Shown: positions 1 to 8,917 of the stretch, piece after piece
Position numbering within the stretch: position 1 is the stretch's first letter
How the letters are laid out: each line of letters opens with the position of its first letter
Assembly: GCA_018266105.1 (NCBI GenBank)
Contig: JAFEBA010000040.1
Location: 1-47,592 of the forward strand
Origin: a bacterium
GTDB taxonomy: Bacteria > Vulcanimicrobiota > Xenobia > Xenobiales > JADMJV01
Direction of reading: 5' to 3'
DNA: 47,592 nt
Notes under the pieces: model-generated
Told to the model about the DNA's origin: nothing
The model's input: only the letters and a program-made list of their open reading frames with translations
The model's database searches: none
Translations under genes and position numbers: made by a program

Positions 1-65
1 ACCGAGCGCCTGGGGTGGCCAAATTTTAGCAAGGACTCGGAGGCTGGCGAACGAACCCCGCTCGG

Positions 66-2354
66 GTGTCAAACCAGTCCTTTCGCGTGCTCGTCCTGGA
101 AGATGACCGGGAACTCCGGGAGGTTCTGCAATCACTTCTGAGCGATGAGGGCTATCAGGTTTCGGTGGCCGAATCCGGTGAGCAGGCCGTGGAGTTGGCC
201 CGAGACAGCCGCTTTGACGTGATTGTGGCCGACATCCGCATGCCCGGTATGGACGGCCTGGATACCGTCCAGCATCTCCGCGGCCACGACCCCCAGCTGC
301 AGAGCCTCGTCATGACGGGATACGCATCTGAGGAAGACCCCATTCGCGCCCTCCACATCGGTGTCCAAAGCTATCTTCTCAAGCCCTTCTCACTGGACGA
401 CTTCCTGGTGCGAGTGCGCGAACTGGCCCAAAAAAACCTGGCCGCCCGCGAACAACAGGCCGCCCTGGTCAAGGTCGGTGGCTCGCTCCAGTGGGCCCTG
501 CGCCAGACCCTGGCCGAAGGCGTGCGGGCCGGTCCGCGCACCATCGTGGACCTGTTGAACCTGGTTCAGCAGATGGCTCGCGGGGTCGGACTGCGCAGCC
601 GCGAAAATTACCCACCCTGGCTGGAATGTGCCGCCCTGGTGGCCTGCCTGCGTCGCTTCGGTCTATCCGGAACACGGGTCACCGATGAACCCGTCTGGCC
701 CGACCCGGTGGAAGAAATCCTGGGCTCTCTGGAAGAGCGTTGGGACGGCCAGGGCGTTCCCGAAGGACTGGCGGGAGAGTCCATTCCCATCTCAGGCCGA
801 TTGATTTCGCTGGCCCTGCATCTTTGGCAGAACGGCTACCTTCCGGGCGACCCCAAGCTTGCCCAGGTCGAGGCGGCCGACCCCGGCCGCTACGACCCGA
901 ACCTCGTCCGCTTTATGGCCAGCCCCGCGGCCCGGCCCACCCAGGCTCAAGAGGGAACCTCGGCCGCCCGCCTGCTTTCTCTGGCCGGAATTCTGCTGGA
1001 GAAAGGCTCCTACCGTCAGCTGCGCGAGCTCTACAGCGAAATTCTGGCCGGCCAATGCCTGGCCAGTCAGCGCGTTGAGGCCCTGCTCGGACTGACTCAG
1101 GTGGCCCTGGGCGAAGGCCTCGTCAGCGAGGCCATGATGCACGCCCGCCACCTGATGCAGGCCAGCGAAGGAGTGGGACCACTGACTCGAGCGCGGGGCT
1201 GCCTGCGCCTGGGATTGGCCTTCTGCGCACGCGGGCTGGAAGCCGGCGTGGACGCCATTTCCCAATCCCTGGCGCAGTTCCAGGCGGCGCGCTTTCAAGC
1301 CGGAGTGGTCGAAGCCAGCCTGGCCCTGGCTCACTTTGACAATCGCCTGCTGGAGCTGCCGACCAACTGGCTGGCCGACTTTCTCAGGGCTCAAAATCTT
1401 CCGGCCTGGATCCGGGCCAATCCCTGGTCCATCCCCTGTCTGTTGGACCGCTGCAGCGAGGAGAATCTGGTTCGAGCCGTGATCAGGGCCGTCCAGCGCG
1501 ATATCCCCGAGTATCTGCAGCGCCTGAAAACCTCCACCAGCCTGTCCGATATCGGATTGCGTCGCCTCAATGATCTACTTCAGGGACTCCCCCAGGAACC
1601 AGCCGATCCGACCGGCTCTCTCCAGGTCTTTTCACTGGGGAGCTTCGAGTTGTTCCATCGAGGCAAACGGCTGGATGAACGCACCTGGGCCACGCAAAAA
1701 ATCAAGTATCTGGCCGCGCGCCTATTTCAGGAAAGCGGTCGGCCGGTCTCGGAAGATGTGCTGATTGAAGATTTCTGGGAAGGCGAAGCGGAAAAGGGTA
1801 AACGCAACCTGAGCTGGAGCCTGACCCAACTGCGCCGACTCCTACGCGACCTGGTGGGCGATGAAATCACCGTGTCTCGTCGAGGCAACGCGGTGGTACT
1901 GACCTACGCTCAAGCCCCTTGGCACGACCTTGCCCAACTGCTTCAATGCCTGGAACAAGCTGAAAGCGCACCGATTCAGCCAGAATTGTGCTCCAAAATT
2001 CTGACCCTCTACCGTGGAAGCTACCTGCCCGAGCACTATGCGGATTGGGCCGTCAGCTTCCGAGAACGGCTGGAGAGCCGGGTCTGCACGCTCTTAACCG
2101 ACGCGCTGCAGAAAGTCGACAGCCTGCCCGCCTCGGTGCGACTGGAAATCGCCCACCGCTTGTTGGAAATCGACGCCTGCCACCAACCCGCCGCCCTGGA
2201 ACTGATGACCCAGGCCGTGCAGCAAGGACGACCCGAGGAAGCGGTAAGGGTCTTTAAGCGCATCTCCACCCGGCTGCATTCCGACCTGGGCATTGAGCCG
2301 GACATTCGGCTCTTGGAAGTGTACTACCGTGCAGATCTGGGTCTGACCAGTTGA
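66..2354 (+). CDS. Response regulator: receiver, degenerate HD-GYP, helical region, winged helix and BTAD
   Basis: A 762-residue transcription regulator, probably cytoplasmic. Residues 5-122 are a receiver domain with acidic pair D13/D14, phosphoacceptor D56 in ADIRMPG, T84 and K106 (LLKPF). Residues about 150-285 keep the skeleton of an HD-GYP domain: ERWDGQGVPEGLAGESIPIS near 224 matches the usual HHERWDGTGYPEGL region, and YDPNLVRFM matches its end. However, the HD dyad is replaced (LVACLRRFGL near 191), as are the paired His (SLEERWDG), so phosphodiesterase activity is not expected. Residues about 300-450 are helical and TPR-like. From about 519 there is an OmpR-type winged helix followed by a BTAD domain (about 610-755), as in SARP/AfsR activators. 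The start is GTG. No cognate histidine kinase is adjacent. Domain calls are by eye; the HD-GYP remnant is inferred from motif order. Confidence 0.85.
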   Translation: MSNQSFRVLVLEDDRELREVLQSLLSDEGYQVSVAESGEQAVELARDSRFDVIVADIRMPGMDGLDTVQHLRGHDPQLQSLVMTGYASEEDPIRALHIGVQSYLLKPFSLDDFLVRVRELAQKNLAAREQQAALVKVGGSLQWALRQTLAEGVRAGPRTIVDLLNLVQQMARGVGLRSRENYPPWLECAALVACLRRFGLSGTRVTDEPVWPDPVEEILGSLEERWDGQGVPEGLAGESIPISGRLISLALHLWQNGYLPGDPKLAQVEAADPGRYDPNLVRFMASPAARPTQAQEGTSAARLLSLAGILLEKGSYRQLRELYSEILAGQCLASQRVEALLGLTQVALGEGLVSEAMMHARHLMQASEGVGPLTRARGCLRLGLAFCARGLEAGVDAISQSLAQFQAARFQAGVVEASLALAHFDNRLLELPTNWLADFLRAQNLPAWIRANPWSIPCLLDRCSEENLVRAVIRAVQRDIPEYLQRLKTSTSLSDIGLRRLNDLLQGLPQEPADPTGSLQVFSLGSFELFHRGKRLDERTWATQKIKYLAARLFQESGRPVSEDVLIEDFWEGEAEKGKRNLSWSLTQLRRLLRDLVGDEITVSRRGNAVVLTYAQAPWHDLAQLLQCLEQAESAPIQPELCSKILTLYRGSYLPEHYADWAVSFRERLESRVCTLLTDALQKVDSLPASVRLEIAHRLLEIDACHQPAALELMTQAVQQGRPEEAVRVFKRISTRLHSDLGIEPDIRLLEVYYRADLGLTS

Positions 2355-2364
2355 GCCTGTCGCT

Positions 2365-2796
2365 CTAAACCGCCGCCACCAGACATTTAAAACCCTGGTA
2401 AGGAGCCAACTGAGCGCTGAGATCGAGCACGGGACACTCGGCGGGTTTCAGTTCGGCGCCCAGCCAGAGGGGCTGAAAAATGGCCAGGCAGGAGTTCCAA
2501 TATCCGCCCAGGCGGCTTTGGTAAGAGCGAACCGGCCCGCGCAGGGCATCCAGAGTCGCCTTTTCCAGGCGCGGATCCAACAGCAATCCGGACTGCTTAA
2601 CCTGAGCGTAATCCTTGGCCAGTTCGTGTTTGGCTCGGCCGGCGCTCAGAGCTCCCACGGCTCCCTCCAGTCGGACCCGGCGCAAGCTGGCTTTGAGTTG
2701 CTTTTCCAGGGAGCGCACGCAGGTCCCCAGCGAACGGGCGCCGCCGCGGCTGGAGCGGGCAGCATAGGTGAGCTTCAAAGTTGCGATTCCGGCCAT
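2365..2796 (-). CDS. Hypothetical protein, 143 aa
   Basis: I do not recognise the family. The protein is basic in its first 75 residues (many Arg and Lys, predicted helical) and more hydrophobic in its last 50, with no signal peptide and no clear membrane helix. The start is well supported: a GGAGG lies about 9 bases upstream of the ATG on the minus strand. The gene converges on the large regulator at 66-2354, leaving 10 bases between stop codons. It seems to stand alone. The gene call rests on the strong ribosome binding site and on the absence of a competing gene on the other strand. Confidence 0.65.
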   Translation of the reverse strand: MAGIATLKLTYAARSSRGGARSLGTCVRSLEKQLKASLRRVRLEGAVGALSAGRAKHELAKDYAQVKQSGLLLDPRLEKATLDALRGPVRSYQSRLGGYWNSCLAIFQPLWLGAELKPAECPVLDLSAQLAPYQGFKCLVAAV

Positions 2797-2911
2797 TGTT
2801 CAGGTCCTCCAGGTCGAGTTTTTCTGAGTCTAGTCCGACCACTCGATAGGAACCCTGAGAACAGATGAACGAGATGTTAACAGCCGGTCAACAGTCTGGG
2901 CAGGTCAGTCG

Positions 2912-3082
2912 TTAGCGAAAGCGGCTGGGAATCAGGTGGCTGTAGCCGCCCAGGTTCGAGATGGCGGGCAGGCACTCGCCTTCCGGGAGGGGCACGAAAT
3001 TGAACTGCTCGACCACCCAGGTGTCGTGGTCGTTGGATGCGGCGCATTCGAGGATTTCAAAGCGTTGTTTCTGGTTCAGCAT
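2912..3082 (-). CDS. Small hypothetical protein, 56 aa
   Basis: A short gene with a convincing GGAGG nine bases before its ATG. The open frame continues upstream to 3334, but that extension would overlap the divergent membrane methyltransferase gene, is rich in unlikely Cys/Arg composition and has no ribosome site, so I chose the internal ATG. The product begins MLNQKQRFEILECA and contains an acidic/aromatic middle (DTWVVEQFNFVPLPEGE) and a Gly/Tyr/Ser end. It has no signal peptide or membrane segment. The family is not recognised. A possible promoter lies at 3117-3147. Confidence 0.55.
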   Translation of the reverse strand: MLNQKQRFEILECAASNDHDTWVVEQFNFVPLPEGECLPAISNLGGYSHLIPSRFR

Positions 3083-3116
3083 TTCTTTCTGCCTCCGTCT
3101 GGTCTGACCACACTTT

Positions 3117-3147
3117 ATAATACATTCGTAAAACAGGGCTTTGTCGG
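3117..3147 (-). promoter_or_regulatory. Possible promoter of the 56-aa gene
   Basis: On the minus strand, TATTAT (3122-3117) resembles a -10 box, and CCGACA (3147-3142) resembles a -35 box with a rather long 19-base spacer. The leader to the ATG would be about 34 bases. Judged by eye only. Confidence 0.25.
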
Positions 3148-3250
3148 AGAAGCTTTTCTTTGCAAAGTTGTAAAAGAAATTCGCCAGTCTTGTTAACTGC
3201 CGGATATCCTGTTTTAGCTCTGTACAATACCGGCCCCAGACCGGACGAAA

Positions 3251-3272
3251 GGGAACCCTCCTTCGGGTTGCC
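3251..3272 (+). other. Small hairpin in the leader of the membrane methyltransferase gene
   Basis: GGGAACCC and GGGTTGCC can pair (seven of eight positions) around the six-base loop TCCTTC. The hairpin ends 12 bases before the GTG start at 3285, and there is no T-run, so it is not a terminator. It may affect translation initiation; this is inferred. Confidence 0.3.
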
Positions 3273-3284
3273 GAAAAGCCGGGC

Positions 3285-5615
3285 GTGCAATTAAAACGCG
3301 AGGCCGCGGGCCTGTTTTTTCTGGCTCTGGCCACGATGCTTTTCGAGCTGATCCTGACTCGGGTTCTCTCGGTTGTCTTCTGGTATCATTTCAGCTTCCT
3401 GGCGATCAGCGTGGCCATGCTCGGCATCACCGTGGGCAGCACGGCCGTCTATCTCTATCCCAACTTCTTTGGCCTGGGTGGGCCTGAGGGAGGCACACCG
3501 CTCACCCTGAAGCGTGTGGCTCAGGGCGCCCACGCCTTTGCCTGGGCAGCCTTCTTCAGTTATCCGGCTCAACTCCAACTGACTCAGGCATTCAGTGCCC
3601 AACCGGCGGCCGTTTGGCAAACCCCGCTCTTCCTCATTTTGGTTTTGATTCCGTTCGCACTGAGTGGCATGAGCATTTCGCTCTTGCTCACCTATCGACT
3701 GCGTTCGTCCGGACTGCTCTATGCCGTGGACCTCACCGGTGCGGCACTCGGTTGCCTGCTGGTGCCGTGCTTGCTGACCGGCTTTACACCAAGCCAGATT
3801 ATGTTGCTGGCCTGCCTTCTTCCCCTGGTCGCCGGCTGGGTCGTGGACAGGCCAGACGCCACTCGGAAAGGCTCAAGCGCGCTGCTGGCCTTGCTCGTTC
3901 TGGTGGGCGCAGGCCTGGGCGGCATGCCCTTGAAAGTGGTCAAGGAGCGCCCGGCCGACCCTTACCTGTATGATCTTTGGAACAGCTACTCGCGCGTAAC
4001 AGTCCGAGAACAGGCTGCCTCTCCCTTGTGGCTGGCTCATTATCAAGGTCCCCCCATCCAGTCTCGAAACATTCTAATTGATGGTGGCGCCGGCACGGAT
4101 GTGCTCCAGAGCGACGGAGACTTCAGCAAGCTGGACTACCTGGCCACCGATATCACCTCGGCAGTTTATTACCTGAAGAAAAACGCCAGTGTACTCATCA
4201 TCGGTTGCGGAGGCGGTCGCGACGTGGCCACCGCCCTGCACTTCGGAAACACCGACGTATCCACCATCGAGATGAACAGCAACACCCTCTCTTTGTTACG
4301 AGGTCCTCTGGCCGCATACTCGGGTCACCTGCTGGACAAAGTCAAGGTCCACGAAGAAGAAGCGCGCAGTTTTCTGAGCGGTCACACCGAGAGTTATGAC
4401 GTCATCCAGATGTCGCTTATCGATACCTCAGCCGCGGTGGCCAGCGGAGCCTACTTGCTGACGGAGCATTCGCTCTACACCCAGGAGGCCTGGACACTGA
4501 TCATGCATCACCTCAAGCCGGACGGAGTCTTCTCAGTAACCCGCAACCTTTATTCCGGCTGGCCCCAAGAAGTCCATCGCTGTCTGACACTGGCCAAACA
4601 AGCCCTGGCCTCGCTGGGAGTCACCGATCCGCGCAAACACATCATTCTGTTTGAGGGGCGTCTGGCTCCCCATGGCAACCTGGATGCTGCTACAGGAATG
4701 GTGACTCTGTTGGTCTCGCCCACCCCCTTTTCGGATGAAATGTTGGCCCGCGCTCACGAAACCGAGACCCGCCTGCAGTTTCGAGAGCGCGACTTTACAC
4801 GCGGAAACATACGTGAGTTCGAGCTCAAAATCCTGAACCCGGACACCTACGCCGACAGCTTGCGCGAGGCGCCGGTGGACATCTCGCCCCCGACCGACGA
4901 CCGGCCATTCTTCTTCTTTCCGACCAAGCTCGACGATCTGCTCAAGCTCGGTCAACGCAATCAGACCGCCTTGTTTTACCACAAATCGGTGGCCCTCTTG
5001 GTGCAGTTGCTCTTCTGGGTCAGCCTTTTGCTGCTGGGACTGGTGGTGCTGCCTCTGGCCTTCAAGCGGCGCCCTCCTCCAAGCCTGCACCTGACATATT
5101 TCGCTGGCGTTGGCTTCGGCTTTATGCTGGTGGAAGTCGCCCTGATGCAAATGCTCTCGCTCTACCTCGGCCATCCTTTTTACAGTCTAGTGGCCGTTCT
5201 GGCCATCCTGTTGCTGGCCAGCGGCACCGGCAGTTTTCTATCGCGCAGTCAACGCCTGCAGTCTCACCCTGTTCTGGTGTTGCTGACCCTGGTGGCTCTC
5301 ATCAGCCTGGTGGGAATCACTCATTCCTTGTGGGCCGGTATCGGCGGACCGCTCTCAACTCGGCTCATGATCAGCACCCTGCTGGTCACGCCTCTGGGAC
5401 TGCTGATGGGAATGCCCTGCCCGCTGGGCTTTGCTCTGATGAGTAAGAACGAAACCGAAGCCGCCTGGTGCTGGGGCCTGAACGGGGCTTCCGGTGTGCT
5501 GGCCTCGGTCTCGGCCATTCTGATCGCACTGTTACTGGGCTTAAAAACGGTGATGCTGTTGGGCGCCTGCGCTTATGCGGTCAGCGCCCTGGCGCTTTGG
5601 CGGAGTCAGAAGTAG
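3285..5615 (+). CDS. Membrane-embedded spermidine-synthase-like methyltransferase
   Basis: A 776-residue inner-membrane protein. Residues 5-215 hold about six hydrophobic helices. A Rossmann class I methyltransferase/aminopropyltransferase fold follows at roughly 260-470 with the SAM-type loop VLIIGCGGGRDVA near 303, then a further membrane block at about 560-776. This is the known architecture of fused membrane SpeE-like proteins. Substrates of such fusions are mostly unknown, and the polyamine-binding residues of true SpeE are not obvious here, so I would not call it spermidine synthase. The start is GTG, 12 bases after a small hairpin; no strong ribosome site is visible. Its last 35 bases overlap the convergent peptidase gene. 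Confidence 0.8.
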   Translation: MQLKREAAGLFFLALATMLFELILTRVLSVVFWYHFSFLAISVAMLGITVGSTAVYLYPNFFGLGGPEGGTPLTLKRVAQGAHAFAWAAFFSYPAQLQLTQAFSAQPAAVWQTPLFLILVLIPFALSGMSISLLLTYRLRSSGLLYAVDLTGAALGCLLVPCLLTGFTPSQIMLLACLLPLVAGWVVDRPDATRKGSSALLALLVLVGAGLGGMPLKVVKERPADPYLYDLWNSYSRVTVREQAASPLWLAHYQGPPIQSRNILIDGGAGTDVLQSDGDFSKLDYLATDITSAVYYLKKNASVLIIGCGGGRDVATALHFGNTDVSTIEMNSNTLSLLRGPLAAYSGHLLDKVKVHEEEARSFLSGHTESYDVIQMSLIDTSAAVASGAYLLTEHSLYTQEAWTLIMHHLKPDGVFSVTRNLYSGWPQEVHRCLTLAKQALASLGVTDPRKHIILFEGRLAPHGNLDAATGMVTLLVSPTPFSDEMLARAHETETRLQFRERDFTRGNIREFELKILNPDTYADSLREAPVDISPPTDDRPFFFFPTKLDDLLKLGQRNQTALFYHKSVALLVQLLFWVSLLLLGLVVLPLAFKRRPPPSLHLTYFAGVGFGFMLVEVALMQMLSLYLGHPFYSLVAVLAILLLASGTGSFLSRSQRLQSHPVLVLLTLVALISLVGITHSLWAGIGGPLSTRLMISTLLVTPLGLLMGMPCPLGFALMSKNETEAAWCWGLNGASGVLASVSAILIALLLGLKTVMLLGACAYAVSALALWRSQK

Positions 5616-7824
5616 CGAGCTGTACCCGTAGAAATTCACGGAAGGCCCGTTGCCCCTGGTCGCTCCCGATCACACAGTGGCCTCCCCCCTTGACCACCAC
5701 CAATGGACACTTCAAAAGCCGTGCCAGCTCCAGAGTGCAGGCCGGCTCCACTCGCTCGTCCTGATCTCCCACAAGCAAAAGCAATCGACCCTTGAGCAGG
5801 TCAGCATGAGACAGATTCGAGTTATCCTGATACTGTGGCCCGGGCGGCCAGCCCATCCACTGCTCTCCCCAATAGAGATTGTCCCGGGTCAAATCATGGT
5901 TGCCGCAGTCAGCCACAGCCACCTTGTAAAAATCCGAATGCCAGATCAGCGCCGCCACCGCGTTCGCCCCCCCTGCCGAAGAACCATAAATAGCGACCCG
6001 GCTCAAGTCCATTTGCGGGTAGCGTCTCGCGGCGGCCCGAATCCAGAGCTTGCGGTCGGGTAGACCGGCATCCTTCAGATTCTGCCAGCACACATCGTGG
6101 AAGGCCTTGGAGCGACCGTTTGTGCCCATTCCATCGATCTGAACCACGATATAACCCTGGTCAGCCAGACTTTGCTCACTTTCCCTTCCGCTGGCGTAAA
6201 CTCTGGGCACGAAGTTCTGGTGCGGGCCGGCATAGATGTGCTCCACCACCGGATATTGCTTATTCTTCCGAAAGCTGCGTGGAAAATATAGACGCCCATA
6301 AATGTCCGTGATCCCGTCGCGAGCTTTGGCCACAAAGAGAGGGCTGGTCGAAGACCGCGATGGAGCCTGGCTGAGACCGGCGAGCAAATCGCCCGCAGCC
6401 GTGCGCAGCTCCACCCGTGGAGGCTGCTCCGGGCTGGACCAACTATCCACCCAGTAGCGATGACTGGGTGAGGCAACCGCAGTATGCTGGGCGGCGGCCG
6501 GAGTAATCAGAGTCAATTCCTGACGATCGAGACTGGCCTTCCAGACACGAGCATAGTAGGGTTCGGCCAACGTAAAGTAGACTTCCCGGCGCTCCGGATC
6601 CAGACCCAGCACCTGCTGCACCACCCCTTGGCCAGGAGTCAGGTCGCGACTGTCCCCCCTATCGGCATCCACCAGAAAGAGATGATTGAAACCCGTGCGC
6701 TCGGACATCCAGACGAACTGAGAATCACTCAGCCAGCCGCAATAGTATTTTTCCGAATCGCACACGAAGGTGGCACTGGACTCCTCGGCCAGAGTTCTGA
6801 TCAGCCCGCGAATGTCGCTCTCCAGCAGGCGCAGATGCTGGTGTCCACGCTCCTGATAGACAAAGCTGACCTTCGAGGAATCGGCACGCCAGCGCACCGA
6901 ATGCAGGGCTAGCTGATTTGGGAGAAGTCGATCATCCAGACTGATTTGCGCGCCCTGCAAATCAAAGAGATGAACGGTATGCGTGTCCACGGGGTCGCCT
7001 GGATGCGGAAAAGGCCTGGCCCGCGCCCGGCGCGTCCGCAAGGCCAGGAATCGGCTCGAGTCGGGGGCCCAGAAGACATTCTCGGCCAGATACTCGTCCC
7101 CCGGCCGGCCGTCCCGGCTCCACTGATTGCCGTTGAGCCACAAGTTGGAATCGCGAACTTCCACCACAGACTTTCGGTCGGGCGATTCCAGCGTGGACCG
7201 GGGCACCGGACTGTCGATCTCGGCCCGAGCCGGCGCGTCACCGGCCTGAAAAACGGCCAGCAGGGCGCCGCTCTCAAGGTCCCTGGCCAGCCAGGTCTGG
7301 CCCTCGTAGGTCTGTTGGTCCACCTCTTGCAAGGGACCGAGCTTGCAATGCCGGTGCTCCAGATTGTGCTCGTCCAGCCAGCCCAGTTGGATGGGCGCCG
7401 AGGTCCGATTGCGAAAGAGGACCGAGGTCGAGAGATGGGTCGTAGCATAGGGGCCTGCCTGGGCCAGCGGCGTCAGCTCTTCGCGAGTGAGGCGGGCGGG
7501 TTCAAGAGCGTAGGTATCCAGGTCCAACACATAATCTCGCTCTCCGATCAGTCCCAGGCGTCGAGGATGCTGCAAATCATAGCAGAGTGCCTGGATCGGC
7601 AGACGCTCGGGATGACAGTGTAGGAGGCGCCCCAATCGGAGGTGATCAAAAGCCGGGCGCGGCCGAGGGTCGGAAAGTTGAACACACATGAAGGTATAGC
7701 CCCCGCCAGCGCTCTGACGGCGAAACCAGAACTGGCGCTCATCCTCGGACCAGTGAGGGCGCACCACCCAGGGTTGAGCCAGCGAAGGCAGGCTCAGAGC
7801 GACCAGTAAAAAGGCCGAACGCAT
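5581..7824 (-). CDS. Secreted S9 family serine peptidase (DPP-IV type)
   Basis: A 747-residue peptidase of the prolyl oligopeptidase clan, predicted to cleave dipeptides or short peptides outside the cytoplasm. The N-terminus (MRSAFLLVALSLPSLAQP) is a signal peptide with a plausible cut after SLA. Residues about 20-490 fit the DPP-IV beta-propeller, and residues 500-735 the alpha/beta hydrolase. The catalytic triad reads as S616 (YGSSAGG, where DPP-IV usually has GxSYGG), D689 (GDQDERV) and H716 (GGGHCV). The start is ATG. The stop lies inside the end of the convergent methyltransferase gene (35-base overlap). Three bases separate its ATG from the stop of the upstream GGDEF gene, so the two probably form one transcript. 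Confidence 0.9.
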   Translation of the reverse strand: MRSAFLLVALSLPSLAQPWVVRPHWSEDERQFWFRRQSAGGGYTFMCVQLSDPRPRPAFDHLRLGRLLHCHPERLPIQALCYDLQHPRRLGLIGERDYVLDLDTYALEPARLTREELTPLAQAGPYATTHLSTSVLFRNRTSAPIQLGWLDEHNLEHRHCKLGPLQEVDQQTYEGQTWLARDLESGALLAVFQAGDAPARAEIDSPVPRSTLESPDRKSVVEVRDSNLWLNGNQWSRDGRPGDEYLAENVFWAPDSSRFLALRTRRARARPFPHPGDPVDTHTVHLFDLQGAQISLDDRLLPNQLALHSVRWRADSSKVSFVYQERGHQHLRLLESDIRGLIRTLAEESSATFVCDSEKYYCGWLSDSQFVWMSERTGFNHLFLVDADRGDSRDLTPGQGVVQQVLGLDPERREVYFTLAEPYYARVWKASLDRQELTLITPAAAQHTAVASPSHRYWVDSWSSPEQPPRVELRTAAGDLLAGLSQAPSRSSTSPLFVAKARDGITDIYGRLYFPRSFRKNKQYPVVEHIYAGPHQNFVPRVYASGRESEQSLADQGYIVVQIDGMGTNGRSKAFHDVCWQNLKDAGLPDRKLWIRAAARRYPQMDLSRVAIYGSSAGGANAVAALIWHSDFYKVAVADCGNHDLTRDNLYWGEQWMGWPPGPQYQDNSNLSHADLLKGRLLLLVGDQDERVEPACTLELARLLKCPLVVVKGGGHCVIGSDQGQRAFREFLRVQLATSDSAKAPGR

Positions 7825-7827
7825 TTC

Positions 7828-8742
7828 CTAGAGGGTTTGTTGAGCGACTGACTGAGCTGAGCTGACCACCTGATTGGGACCATAGGTTTTCGCCTCCGCC
7901 AGGGCTTCCTCAGCTTCTTTAAGCATGTGATCGGGAGAACGGAAACTGTGGTCGCTCTGAACAATTGAGAAACTAGCGGTCAGATGAATCTCTTTGGGCA
8001 GGTCAAGGTGGGTGAGACACTGGCGCAGACGTTCCGCCAGCTGTCGAGCCCCGGACACTTCAGTATCAGAGCACAGAATGAAGAACTGCTGGCCGTCGTA
8101 GCGGCAAACCAGATCGGCCGCCCGCAGCTTGGACTTGAAGACATTGGCCACCGCCCTCAAGATCTTGTCACCAAAGCGCTGGCCGTAGTCATCGTTGCTC
8201 TTCTTGAACTCGTCCAGGTCACAAAGGATGCAGCAAAATGGGATCCGTTTGCGGCGAAAAAGCTGCCACTGCAACTGGAGATGTTGCATGGCGAAGTGCC
8301 GATTGGGCAGACGCGTAAGCGGGTCCTGAGAGGCGTTCTCGCGCAGCAAGTTCTCCAGTTGAGTCTGTCGCCGCGTGAAATCCCGTCGCTCCTGGTAGAG
8401 CGAAAGCCGACGCCTGAGCACGACGGGCACCACCGGATACTGCAAGAACTCATCCACCCCGGCTGCTTCCGGGCCTAAATTGTTCAGGGCTTCGTGGGTG
8501 CCCACGATCCAGAGCGGAACCCCGTGACGGTGGGCGGTCATGGCCAGAGGACCGACGTCTCCTTGACCGGCCGGGGCAATAACCAGATCGAAGCGTTCAC
8601 GACCTAGAAACCGGGAGGCCTCCTCCAGGTGGGCGGCGGTCTTGACCGTATTGCGAGCGGCCTGGACGGTGCTGGCCACCGCGCTGGCGGCCTCTCCGTG
8701 AACGATCAAAATATGCAGCGGGGCTTTAGGACTCCTGGGCAC
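7828..8742 (-). CDS. Receiver-GGDEF protein with degenerate active site
   Basis: A 304-residue signalling protein. Residues 10-115 have a receiver-like fold, but the usual phosphoacceptor Asp is replaced (FDLVIAPAGQ). Residues 135-290 form a GGDEF domain with the typical start DPLTRLPNRHF and the DLDEFK metal/base motif. The signature loop, however, reads RYDGQQFFIL instead of RYGGDEF. Both the phosphorylation site and the catalytic loop are therefore altered, which suggests a non-catalytic effector or scaffold rather than an active diguanylate cyclase. The start is GTG with only a weak upstream purine stretch. It lies just upstream of the S9 peptidase, three bases apart. Confidence 0.85.
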   Translation of the reverse strand: MPRSPKAPLHILIVHGEAASAVASTVQAARNTVKTAAHLEEASRFLGRERFDLVIAPAGQGDVGPLAMTAHRHGVPLWIVGTHEALNNLGPEAAGVDEFLQYPVVPVVLRRRLSLYQERRDFTRRQTQLENLLRENASQDPLTRLPNRHFAMQHLQLQWQLFRRKRIPFCCILCDLDEFKKSNDDYGQRFGDKILRAVANVFKSKLRAADLVCRYDGQQFFILCSDTEVSGARQLAERLRQCLTHLDLPKEIHLTASFSIVQSDHSFRSPDHMLKEAEEALAEAKTYGPNQVVSSAQSVAQQTL

Positions 8743-8917
8743 ACTCTGCCTATTCCAGAGCTTCCAAAAAATTCCTCATGGCGGCCGAAGTCGCTACACT
8801 TAAGAAAACCTGAAACGAGTGGTTCATTCATAGACCTGTAACATGCTCGAGACCATGCATCCCTTAGTCTGAGAGGGCAAGAGACCACACACACACAGCT
8901 ATAGGAGACACACCCCC

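Noticed and set aside
3083..3334. Upstream extension of the 56-aa gene
   Set aside because: It overlaps the divergent membrane protein gene, whereas the internal ATG has GGAGG at good spacing.
3285..5615. Naming the membrane methyltransferase speE
   Set aside because: The SAM-type loop is there, but polyamine-binding residues are not evident and fused membrane members generally have unknown substrates.
8881..8898. (AC)n run before the M14 peptidase gene as a phase-variable repeat
   Set aside because: Only about six repeat units, lying outside the coding region and not clearly between promoter boxes; too short to claim slippage control.
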